Origin: Pelagihabitans sp037969055
Lineage (GTDB): Bacteria; Bacteroidota; Bacteroidia; Flavobacteriales; Flavobacteriaceae
Length of the DNA stretch: 5,799 bases
Reading direction: 5' to 3'
Assembly: GCA_037969055.1 (NCBI GenBank)
Contig: JBBKWR010000065.1
Coordinates: 1-5,799 of the forward strand
Within the stretch, counting starts at the first letter, position 1; each line of letters opens with the position of its first letter. Of the stretch, positions 1 through 5,799 are shown in pieces. Made by a program: the position numbers and the translations under genes. The notes under the pieces are model-generated. The model was not told where the DNA came from and searched no databases. It saw only the letters and a list, made by a program, of their open reading frames with translations.

Positions 1-995
1 ATTCCTATGGAGGTTACGATATACTCGTTTACGCGAAGATCTACGTTTAATTGCCAGTCAACATCAATGTTTCCAAACCTTCTTAGGTAATCGGTATAGA
101 GGCTCAATCGGTGTTTTAGCGCAATATTCTTGAACACTTCCTCTTCCCAGCTATTACTGATCAAAAAACCCAGCTCCAAAAAGACATTTTTTCCCTTTTG
201 CAATACGTTACCGTCCACATCCAAAACTGCCTTCTGCACTCCGAATGCACCTTTGTTGGCAAGTTCCTGGTCTAATACAAAAGTAGCTTTCTGCGTGAGT
301 GGCGAAATGTACAAGTTAAATAACCTTTCTTTGGAAATATAACTGGTACCAGCCCCTAAAAAGGTATAACCTGGGGACATTAAGCGGGAAATTGGGCTCG
401 ATCTGTCCGGGTATTTATAACCATTGGAAAACTGGGTATTAAAATTTGCCTTGACAGAGTAGTACCAATTACTAATGGTGTCACGGCGATAACCAAAGGT
501 GGAACTCAGCCGTAGTGCATCATCGGTCTTACGCAGTTTTTGGTTGTCCTGGGCATTAAGACCGTAACGAAGTTCCATATAGTTTTCCCATTGGAAATAT
601 CGAAACTTATAATTTCGTTCAAACCTTCCATTGGCGAGGGCCGTCACTGAATTATTCCCTCCCGCGTTCCAATTTACGAAGGCCGCTTGGCTGAAATTAA
701 GTCCCACTAAGTTGATCTCCTGCCAAAACGAGGGTACTTGGAACCTCCTGTATTTCTTATCGAGCGGTTTGGTCTTTTTAAACGAAATTACGGACGTATT
801 GAGGGTTACCCCCTTTTTGACCTGATTGATCCGTTCCTGCAACTGTCTTATTACGATCGTATCTACGATGGTCGTATCCATGGGGATGGAGTCGGTTACC
901 CGGCCGGGCGGTATGGTGTCCTGAGCTATAAGGGCGGTGATATGCGTGAGTAAAAATAGTAAGAAGGTAATTTTTTTAGGTACGCTAATATGCAT
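1..995 (-). CDS. DUF3078 family exported protein, C-terminus cut by window edge
   Basis: I translated this frame by hand from the ATG at 995 down to base 1: 331 codons with no stop, so the 3' end lies outside the window. Residues 1-24 form a classic signal peptide: lysines at 7-8, a hydrophobic core FLLFLL, and likely cleavage after ALIA before QD. A linker rich in T, D, I and P follows (about 26-50). The body then shows the DUF3078 hallmark NFSQAAFVNWNAGGNNS at residues 100-116, followed by alternating aromatic/polar stretches (for example YFQWENYMELRYGLN) that suggest beta strands, probably a periplasmic or outer-membrane barrel-like protein. Family function is unknown. The start overlaps the end of dxs by 11 bases, so it is probably co-transcribed and translationally coupled to dxs. 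From memory of family architecture I infer that only a few tens of residues are missing. Family assignment is firm; location is inference. Confidence 0.88.
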   Translation of the reverse strand, partial: MHISVPKKITFLLFLLTHITALIAQDTIPPGRVTDSIPMDTTIVDTIVIRQLQERINQVKKGVTLNTSVISFKKTKPLDKKYRRFQVPSFWQEINLVGLNFSQAAFVNWNAGGNNSVTALANGRFERNYKFRYFQWENYMELRYGLNAQDNQKLRKTDDALRLSSTFGYRRDTISNWYYSVKANFNTQFSNGYKYPDRSSPISRLMSPGYTFLGAGTSYISKERLFNLYISPLTQKATFVLDQELANKGAFGVQKAVLDVDGNVLQKGKNVFLELGFLISNSWEEEVFKNIALKHRLSLYTDYLRRFGNIDVDWQLNVDLRVNEYIVTSIG

Positions 996-2763
996 CAAGA
1001 ATTGAATTTAGTTGTAGATTGATAGTTTCAGCATCGATTTTTGCCATGACATGTAATTCCTCCACACTGCCATGTTCCAGGAACCTGTCATCGATACCAA
1101 GAATATGTATTTTTTGGGTAGCTCCTATTTCGTTGGCATACGCTAGTACCGCACTACCAAATCCGCCAATTTTAGCGCCATCTTCTATTGTTATTACATG
1201 TTCATAGGACCCAAAGACCATTGAAAGCATTTCGGTGTCCAAAGGTTTTGCAAAACGCATATCGTAATGCCCTATCCGGTCGCTATCCCCATTTTCGGCA
1301 ATAACCTTTGCAACCGTGTTGCCTATAGGTCCGAGCGATAGTACCGCAATATGGGTCCCCTTTTTTAACTCTCGGGAAACCCCGATAGGAATTTTCCCAA
1401 AGGTAGTCATCCAATTTTCAAGCACCCCTTTTCCCCTGGGATATCTGATGGCAATAGGATTTTTAAGACCCAGTTGTGCCGTGTACATAATGTCGCGTAA
1501 TTGGCTTTCGTTCATGGGTGCAAAAATAATAAGGTTTGGGATACAGCGCAAATAGGCAATGTCGTATACCCCGTGGTGGGTTGCCCCATCTTCCCCTACC
1601 AGCCCAGCGCGATCCAAACAAAATATAACAGGAAGGTTCTGTAACGCCACGTCGTGAATAACCTGGTCATAGGCCCTTTGTAAAAAAGTGGAATAGATAT
1701 TACAGAAAGGTACCATGCCTTCGGCGGCCAAACCCGCCGCCATCGTCACTGCATGCTGTTCCGCGATACCAACATCAAAAGCACGATCCGGTAACTGCGC
1801 CATCATGTATTTTAGGGAACTCCCAGTAGGCATGGCGGGCGTAATGCCGACAATTTTTGGATTATTTTTGGCAAGCGCTACAATGGTAAGGCCAAAAACA
1901 TCTTGGAACTTAGGCGCTTGTCCGGTAGATGGCTTTTTATCCAGCTCCCCAGTGAGCTTGTTGAATCGGCCAGGGGCATGATAAGTTACTTGGTTCTCCT
2001 CCGCTTTTTGGAGCCCTTTGCCTTTTGTGGTGATGACGTGCAATAAACGCGGCCCTTTAACCAATTTCAACCTTTGGAGTTCGGAAAGTAACTTGGGCAG
2101 GTTGTGTCCATCTATTGGACCCGTATAGTCAAAATTGAGGCACTCAAATATGTTTTCCTCCTTAGCGGAACCTTGTTTTACATTGGTCAGGTACTTTTTT
2201 AGGGCCCCAACACTGGGGTCTATCCCAATGGCATTATCATTTAGGATAATAAGGACGTTCGCATCGGTCACGCCAAGATGGTTAAGACCTTCAAAGGCCA
2301 TTCCACTCGCTATCGAGGCATCCCCGATCACGGCGATGTGTTGCTTTTCCAATTCCCCTTTTAACTGCGATGCCAACGCCATCCCCAAAATGGCTGAAAT
2401 AGAAGTAGAACTGTGCCCCGTGCCAAAAGCATCGTATTTGCTTTCGGACATTTTTGGAAATCCACTGATCCCACCCAATTGGCGATTGGTAGCAAATATT
2501 TTCTTTCTGCCAGTCAATATTTTATGTCCGTATGCTTGGTGCCCCACGTCCCAAATTAACCGATCAATGGGGGTATTGAATACATAATGGATCGCAATCG
2601 TCAGTTCAACTACCCCTAGACTCGCTCCCAAATGCCCTTCTTTGGTCGCAACGATATCGATAATAAACTCGCGGAGTTCTTTTGCAAGTATTGGTAAGTC
2701 CTCAGCTGGAAGCAAACGAAGGTCTTCTGGAGAATTTATGTGCTTTAATATACCTTGTGGCAT
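985..2763 (-). CDS. dxs: 1-deoxy-D-xylulose-5-phosphate synthase
   Basis: Cytoplasmic thiamine-diphosphate enzyme that condenses pyruvate with glyceraldehyde 3-phosphate to give DXP, the first step of the MEP isoprenoid pathway (DXP also feeds thiamine and pyridoxal synthesis in many bacteria). It is 592 residues and complete, slightly shorter than the roughly 620 of E. coli. The N-terminal ThDP domain shows KEGHLGASLGVVELT (His44), WDVGHQAYGHK (His75, His80) and FGTGHSSTSISA (His117). The ThDP/Mg site runs from GDA (147-149) to NDN (175-177); GDA replaces the textbook GDG. The pyrimidine-binding domain (from about 285) has DVGIAEQHAVTMAAGLA with catalytic Glu335, then YSTFLQRAYDQ and DRAGLVGEDGATHHG. 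A transketolase C-terminal domain follows from about residue 465. The ATG at 2763 is well fixed: an in-frame TAA lies four codons upstream (2773-2775). It is divergent from tadA and overlaps the downstream DUF3078 gene. Confidence 0.98.
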   Translation of the reverse strand: MPQGILKHINSPEDLRLLPAEDLPILAKELREFIIDIVATKEGHLGASLGVVELTIAIHYVFNTPIDRLIWDVGHQAYGHKILTGRKKIFATNRQLGGISGFPKMSESKYDAFGTGHSSTSISAILGMALASQLKGELEKQHIAVIGDASIASGMAFEGLNHLGVTDANVLIILNDNAIGIDPSVGALKKYLTNVKQGSAKEENIFECLNFDYTGPIDGHNLPKLLSELQRLKLVKGPRLLHVITTKGKGLQKAEENQVTYHAPGRFNKLTGELDKKPSTGQAPKFQDVFGLTIVALAKNNPKIVGITPAMPTGSSLKYMMAQLPDRAFDVGIAEQHAVTMAAGLAAEGMVPFCNIYSTFLQRAYDQVIHDVALQNLPVIFCLDRAGLVGEDGATHHGVYDIAYLRCIPNLIIFAPMNESQLRDIMYTAQLGLKNPIAIRYPRGKGVLENWMTTFGKIPIGVSRELKKGTHIAVLSLGPIGNTVAKVIAENGDSDRIGHYDMRFAKPLDTEMLSMVFGSYEHVITIEDGAKIGGFGSAVLAYANEIGATQKIHILGIDDRFLEHGSVEELHVMAKIDAETINLQLNSILDAY

Positions 2764-2782
2764 TGCTGAATTTTACAAGCTA

Positions 2783-2790
2783 CAAAGCTA
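2783..2790 (-). promoter_or_regulatory. Candidate -7 element of dxs promoter
   Basis: On the minus strand these bases read TAGCTTTG, an exact match to the Bacteroidota -7 consensus TAnnTTTG, ending 19 bases before the dxs ATG. Transcription would begin roughly 10-15 bases before the start codon, giving a very short leader. I see no good -33 TTTG at the usual 19-21 base gap; the nearest TTTG copies, at 2800-2803 and 2819-2822, are too close and too far. The call therefore rests on the -7 element alone. Confidence 0.4.
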
Positions 2791-2926
2791 AGGTTTTTCC
2801 AAATGGTGCTATCCATACCAAACTATAATGGGAAGGGTTCCATAAAACGGGAAGAAGGCCGTAAATTTTTAGATAAAGTCCGTTGTACCAAGCCATAAAT
2901 AGACAAGACATAAATCTCGCGGTTTT

Positions 2927-2958
2927 TTTGTGCCCAAAATTTTAATTTGGTACTATTG
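2927..2958 (+). promoter_or_regulatory. Candidate Bacteroidota-type promoter of tadA
   Basis: TTTG at 2927-2930 (the end of a GGTTTTTTTG run) lies 20 bases before TACTATTG at 2951-2958, which matches the -7 consensus TAnnTTTG at all but one base. Spacing is what the sigma-A-like factor of this phylum prefers. Transcription would start around 2963-2967, leaving a leader of about ten bases before the ATG at 2976. It would put the alternative GTG at 2958 inside the promoter. Pattern match only. Confidence 0.35.
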
Positions 2959-2975
2959 TGCATCTAAATCGAACC

Positions 2976-3425
2976 ATGGTATTGCCCTTCGACGACAACT
3001 ATTTCATGAAAAAAGCCTTGCAGGAGGCAGAGGCTGCCTATAGGAAAGGAGAAGTGCCCATTGGCGCCGTGATCGTAGTACAGGATCGCATCATTGCCCG
3101 GGCACATAACCTTACTGAACAACTCAATGATGTAACAGCACATGCCGAAATGCAGGCCATAACGGCTGCAGCTAATTTTCTGGGTGGAAAGTATCTGAAA
3201 AACTGCACGCTTTATGTTACTTTGGAACCATGCCAAATGTGCGCAGGGGCATTGTATTGGAGCCAAATATCGAAAATCGTATATGGGGCCAAGGATTTGG
3301 AAAGGGGTTGTGGTGTGATGGGTACAAAGTTGCATCCCAAAACCAAAATAGTGGGCGGAATAATGGCAAATGAGGCAGCCGATCTTTTAAAAACCTTCTT
3401 TATCCAAAAACGTAACCTGAATTGA
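2976..3425 (+). CDS. tadA: tRNA-specific adenosine deaminase (A34 to inosine)
   Basis: Zinc-dependent cytidine/deoxycytidylate-deaminase-fold enzyme that converts the wobble adenosine of tRNA-Arg(ACG) to inosine, letting one tRNA read several CGN codons. From the ATG at 2976 it has 149 residues, typical for TadA. The substrate loop has PIGAVIVV (28-35) and an Asn at 45. The zinc site is HAE (His56 ligand, Glu58 proton shuttle) with PCQMC (Cys86 and Cys89). The C-terminal part GCGVMGTKLHP and a helix ending KTFFIQKRNLN are as in bacterial TadA. The frame is also open from a GTG at 2958, six codons upstream. I prefer the ATG because the protein then starts MVLPFDDNYFMKKAL, close to flavobacterial homologues as I recall them, and because the GTG lies within the candidate promoter. 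It stands alone, divergent from dxs and convergent with the cold-shock gene. A guanine- or cytosine-type deaminase is less likely given its length and motifs. Confidence 0.95.
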   Translation: MVLPFDDNYFMKKALQEAEAAYRKGEVPIGAVIVVQDRIIARAHNLTEQLNDVTAHAEMQAITAAANFLGGKYLKNCTLYVTLEPCQMCAGALYWSQISKIVYGAKDLERGCGVMGTKLHPKTKIVGGIMANEAADLLKTFFIQKRNLN

Positions 3426-3519
3426 TCTTGCCAGTTTCTTTCATACGACGAAAAGGCGCGAATCATTTTAAAAGATTGGCTGACTTATAATCAATATCGG
3501 AATTAGGGCGAGGACCAAA

Positions 3520-3544
3520 AAACCCCAACATTTTGTCGGGGTTT
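3520..3544 (-). terminator. Rho-independent terminator of the cold-shock gene, possibly bidirectional
   Basis: On the minus strand AAACCCCGACA and TGTTGGGGTTT pair into an 11-base stem (one G-T wobble) around an AAA loop, followed by a T run (3522-3517 read on the minus strand). It begins 26 bases after the cold-shock stop codon. On the plus strand the same hairpin follows tadA by about 95 bases, but only TTT continues after the stem, so termination of tadA there would be weaker. This is the clearest terminator in the window. Confidence 0.85.
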
Positions 3545-3570
3545 AAATCTCATTTAATAATACAATATGG

Positions 3571-3765
3571 TTATCCTACCACTTGCACTTTTGCGGCGAC
3601 GGTTCCTTTTCTTCCTTCTTCTTCAACATACTCAACTTTGTCGCCTTCGTTCAATGGGGTGCCGTTCAAAGAGGTGGCATGAACAAAGATGTCTTTCCCG
3701 GTGTCATCGTTGGTAATGAATCCGTATCCCTTGGATTCATTGAAAAATTTTACAGTTCCAGTCAT
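3571..3765 (-). CDS. CspA-family cold-shock domain protein
   Basis: A single cold-shock domain of 64 residues, the whole length of the protein; this OB-fold binds single-stranded RNA and DNA and usually acts as an RNA chaperone in the cytoplasm. It opens MTGTVKFFNESKGYGFI. The two nucleic-acid-binding motifs are RNP1 at KGYGFI (12-17) and RNP2 at DIFVH (25-29), with Phe7, Phe8, Tyr14, Phe16, Phe27 and His29 forming the expected surface. Like other short flavobacterial paralogues it lacks an extra C-terminal domain. It has its own candidate promoter, a short AT-rich leader and a strong terminator, so it is probably monocistronic. Cold induction cannot be judged: the leader is much shorter than that of E. 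coli cspA. The specific paralogue name (cspA, cspC and so on) cannot be assigned from sequence alone. Confidence 0.96.
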   Translation of the reverse strand: MTGTVKFFNESKGYGFITNDDTGKDIFVHATSLNGTPLNEGDKVEYVEEEGRKGTVAAKVQVVG

Positions 3766-3802
3766 TCCAATTAAAATTAAAATAATAAAAAAGTTTGTCT
3801 TA

Positions 3803-3833
3803 CTAAATTATAATTTTTTCGATTCGCTACCAA
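3803..3833 (-). promoter_or_regulatory. Candidate promoter of the cold-shock gene
   Basis: On the minus strand TTG (3833-3831) is followed after 20 bases by TAATTTAG (3810-3803), seven of eight bases matching the Bacteroidota -7 TAnnTTTG. Transcription would begin near 3795-3800, giving a leader of roughly 30-35 bases that is almost pure A/T (TTTTTTATTATTTTAATTTT). The site lies just beyond the stop codon of the upstream small membrane protein, so the cold-shock gene need not depend on read-through from that gene. Pattern match in AT-rich DNA, so chance similarity is possible. Confidence 0.38.
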
Positions 3834-3847
3834 TTTTCCATCTACAA

Positions 3848-4099
3848 TTATTGACTATCAGTCTTTTCTGAGTCTTTTTTTCGCATTTTTCTAATGTTTT
3901 CTTCGTTCAACATATAATCTTTTAACTTTTTGCCCTTGCTAGCTGTTAGTAAAAAAAGTGGCATGGCCACCAAAAACAATCCCACTGTACCGGCACCAAT
4001 AAATTTGTTGGCCAGTAATTTTTCCGATGGGTCGAGTGTAAAACCATAGATAATCGATGTTAAGGAGCAAAGTGTGATAAGGAATATGAGGTATTTCAT
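3848..4099 (-). CDS. Small two-helix membrane protein, unknown function
   Basis: I do not recognise a named family. The 83-residue protein begins MKYLIFLITLCSLTSIIYGF, a hydrophobic segment (about 3-19) that could be a first membrane helix or an uncleaved signal. A short loop with DPSEKLLANKF follows, then a second helix (about 34-52, GAGTVGLFLVAMPLFLLTA), then a strongly charged tail (ASKGKKLKDYML...KMRKKDSEKTDSQ) rich in Lys, Glu and Asp. The positive charge after helix 2 suggests both ends are cytoplasmic. The start is secure: an in-frame TAA sits three codons upstream (4109-4111). It lies only 29 bases after the ClC stop on the same strand with no terminator between, so it is probably co-transcribed with ClC. 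That makes an accessory role conceivable, but it is only a guess. Plausible codon use, a sensible membrane-protein pattern and tight packing argue that it is a real gene. Confidence 0.8.
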   Translation of the reverse strand: MKYLIFLITLCSLTSIIYGFTLDPSEKLLANKFIGAGTVGLFLVAMPLFLLTASKGKKLKDYMLNEENIRKMRKKDSEKTDSQ

Positions 4100-4128
4100 G
4101 GTATTAATTTAGAGAATAGAGCATAAAT

Positions 4129-5799
4129 TTACTTTGTAAAATGGATCAATTTTCTCCTGTATGCCGTCAGCAATTTTGATTTGGAAATGAATCCTACATA
4201 TTGCTGGTTTTTGATAACAGGCAAGTTCCAAGCCCCACTGCTCTGGAATTTATCCATAATATCGGTCATTTTGTCCTTGTCCAAATCGATGATATCTGGA
4301 GGGGTATGCATCACATCGCTTACTTTTACCTCTTTGTACATGGTTTGGTCGAACATAATGGGGCGGATGTCATCCAATAATACAATGCCCATCAAACTGC
4401 CGTCTTTTTTATCGACCACTGGGAAAATATTCCTGCTGGACTTCACCACAGCCTCATGGACCATTTGACCTAGGGTCATTCTTGGATATAGCGAAATAAA
4501 ATTGTTTTCGATGACCTTGTCAATATCCATAAAGGTGAGTACAGCATGGTCTTTGTCATGGGTTATCAACTCCCCTTTTCGGCCCAGTTCCATATTATAA
4601 ACCGAGTGCGGATGCACATATTTGGTAATGGAAAACGAGATGGCCGAGGTAATCATCAAAGGGATAAAGAGTTCGTATCCCCCGGTTACTTCGGCGATCA
4701 AGAATATGGCCGTTAACGGTGCATGGAGCACGCCTGCCATCAAGCCAGCCATCCCCACCAGTGTAAAATTACTTTCTGATATCTGGTTTTTAAAAACCCC
4801 TATATTGTTGATCACTTTTGCGATACAATTCCCCATAATGCTGCCCATAAAAAGGGTAGGCGCAAAGATACCACCCACTCCCCCGGCGCCAAAGGTTAAG
4901 GCGCTGGCTATCACCTTAAAGAAAACGAGACCTGCCAAGAGGGCGGTCACGGCCCAAACATTGCTCAAATCGACATCAAGAATGTTATTTTGTAAGACTG
5001 CCTCCGGGTTTCCTTTGATCAAGTTATTGATGACATCAAATCCCTCTCCATACAATGGGGGCACCAGATAAACCAAGATGCCTATTCCAATACCCCCAAT
5101 GACCAATCGTTTTATGGGAGAGGCTATTGTTTCAAAAAACTTTTGCATCCGTTCGTATACCTCCGTGAAATAAATGGACGTAAGTCCAGCCACGAGCCCC
5201 AAGACTAGGTAAAATGGAATATCGGAAATCTGAAAGCTGTCTTCGAGTTTAAAAGGAAGGAGTACATCACTGCCAAAGAAAAAGTAGGAAGTGATGACCG
5301 CGGAAATAGAAGCCAATAAGAGTGGCAACATAGAGGCAATGGTCAAATCAAGGCTAAATACCTCAATCGCAAAGATAATGGCCGCGATGGGTGCCTTAAA
5401 GATCGATGACATGGCACCAGCCGCAGCGCATCCAATCAATAGGTTGCGCGTCGATTGGTTCATATGGAACATCCTTGAAATGTTCGAACTTATCGCCGCC
5501 CCTGTCGAAACAGTAGGTCCTTCCAAACCTACCGACCCGCCAAAACCCACGGTAAGGGGTGCAGTCATGATCGAGGCGAACATCTGATACTTGCGCATGA
5601 TGCCCTTGTGTTTTGAGATGGCATAGAGGGTGGAAGGAATACCTTGGCTCACCCGATGACGGATCACGTATTTAATGATCAGGTAGACCATAGTAAAACC
5701 TAGGATCGGAAAAACAAAATAAAAGGCCGTATGGTAGTATTTTACAAGATTCCCTTCCAATAAGTGTTGAAAGAAGTGGGTAAGGTTTTTAAGCACCAC
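4129..5799 (-). CDS. ClC-family chloride channel/transporter with tandem CBS domains, N-terminus cut by window edge
   Basis: Inner-membrane anion transport protein of the ClC family; 556 residues are visible and the frame is open at the right edge. The GTG codons at the edge are internal: the sequence begins in the middle of what should be the first membrane helix region, so probably some 30-40 residues are missing. Visible-residue numbering follows. SQGIPST (51-57) matches the first selectivity loop (GSGIP in E. coli). GLEGPTV (91-97) matches GREGP and keeps the gating glutamate (Glu93). GGIFAP (309-314) matches GxFxP. Tyr401 in SVYNMEL is the likely central tyrosine. The position of the internal proton glutamate is Val147 in FAIEV. 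After the membrane part come two CBS domains (about 430-485 and 490-548), which in this family bind adenine nucleotides or tune gating. It is probably the first gene of a unit with the downstream small membrane protein. Chloride is the likeliest ion; it lacks the look of the fluoride-type ClC. Confidence 0.95.
   Translation of the reverse strand: MVLKNLTHFFQHLLEGNLVKYYHTAFYFVFPILGFTMVYLIIKYVIRHRVSQGIPSTLYAISKHKGIMRKYQMFASIMTAPLTVGFGGSVGLEGPTVSTGAAISSNISRMFHMNQSTRNLLIGCAAAGAMSSIFKAPIAAIIFAIEVFSLDLTIASMLPLLLASISAVITSYFFFGSDVLLPFKLEDSFQISDIPFYLVLGLVAGLTSIYFTEVYERMQKFFETIASPIKRLVIGGIGIGILVYLVPPLYGEGFDVINNLIKGNPEAVLQNNILDVDLSNVWAVTALLAGLVFFKVIASALTFGAGGVGGIFAPTLFMGSIMGNCIAKVINNIGVFKNQISESNFTLVGMAGLMAGVLHAPLTAIFLIAEVTGGYELFIPLMITSAISFSITKYVHPHSVYNMELGRKGELITHDKDHAVLTFMDIDKVIENNFISLYPRMTLGQMVHEAVVKSSRNIFPVVDKKDGSLMGIVLLDDIRPIMFDQTMYKEVKVSDVMHTPPDIIDLDKDKMTDIMDKFQSSGAWNLPVIKNQQYVGFISKSKLLTAYRRKLIHFTK

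Larger units (their letters stand above)
2764..2975. other. Divergent intergenic region between dxs and tadA
   Basis: About 210 bases with no supportable gene. It holds the candidate -7 element of dxs at its left end and the candidate tadA promoter at its right end. The middle (about 2805-2920) shows no inverted repeat, tRNA-like fold or riboswitch core that I can recognise by eye; in particular I see no THI-box pattern upstream of dxs. Confidence 0.6.

Noticed and set aside
130..953. Short plus-strand frames at the left end (130-342, 631-825, 738-953)
   Set aside because: The opposite strand carries one long uninterrupted frame with a signal peptide and the DUF3078 motif, which explains the region fully.
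2135..2587. 150-codon plus-strand open frame opposite dxs
   Set aside because: It lies wholly antisense to the catalytic part of dxs, and its translation has no recognisable domain. It is a by-product of the coding strand.
2764..2975. Thiamine (THI-box) riboswitch or other structured leader before dxs
   Set aside because: No conserved riboswitch core is visible, and the likely -7 element lies only 19 bases from the dxs start, leaving no room for a structured leader.
2964..3466. Minus-strand frames opposite tadA (2964-3335 and 3212-3466)
   Set aside because: Both are antisense to the zinc-site coding region of tadA and show no domain; their Cys/His content mirrors tadA codons.
4622..5071. 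149-codon plus-strand open frame opposite the ClC gene
   Set aside because: Antisense to conserved ClC membrane helices. Its Pro/Lys/Thr-rich translation looks like a reverse reading of hydrophobic codons, not a protein.
5794..5799. GTG GTG at the right edge as the true ClC start
   Set aside because: ClC proteins have an additional helix region before this point, and the frame is still open at the edge, so these are internal valine codons.

Overview
The window looks like chromosomal DNA from a member of the Flavobacteriaceae (Bacteroidota). Three things point there. The proteins resemble flavobacterial families: a DUF3078 protein next to dxs, a short Dxs with a GDA thiamine-site variant, and a ClC protein with tandem CBS domains. 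Shine-Dalgarno-like sequences are absent before the starts. Several intergenic regions carry Bacteroidota-type -7 elements (TAnnTTTG). No mobile element, CRISPR array, tRNA or rRNA is visible. Genus-level assignment is not possible by reading alone.

Layout, left to right. A DUF3078-family exported protein (minus strand, 1-995) is cut by the left edge at its C-terminal side. Its start overlaps the end of dxs (985-2763, minus), so the two form a tight dxs-DUF3078 transcription unit. A 200-base divergent region (about 2764-2975) separates dxs from tadA (plus, best start 2976, end 3425). tadA converges on a small cold-shock protein gene (3571-3765, minus), with a strong hairpin terminator at 3520-3544 between them. 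Upstream of the cold-shock gene lie a small two-helix membrane protein of unknown function (3848-4099, minus) and a ClC-type chloride transporter/channel with two CBS domains (4129 to beyond 5799, minus), cut by the right edge at its N-terminal side.

The genes are mostly housekeeping: isoprenoid precursor synthesis (Dxs), tRNA wobble editing (TadA), RNA chaperoning (Csp) and anion transport (ClC). Apart from the dxs/DUF3078 overlap and the short ClC/small-membrane-protein gap, nothing shows that they work as one system. I found no convincing undescribed multi-gene system. The points most worth a second look are the DUF3078 gene coupled to dxs, the ClC that keeps the gating glutamate but lacks the internal proton glutamate, and the uncharacterised small membrane protein next to it.
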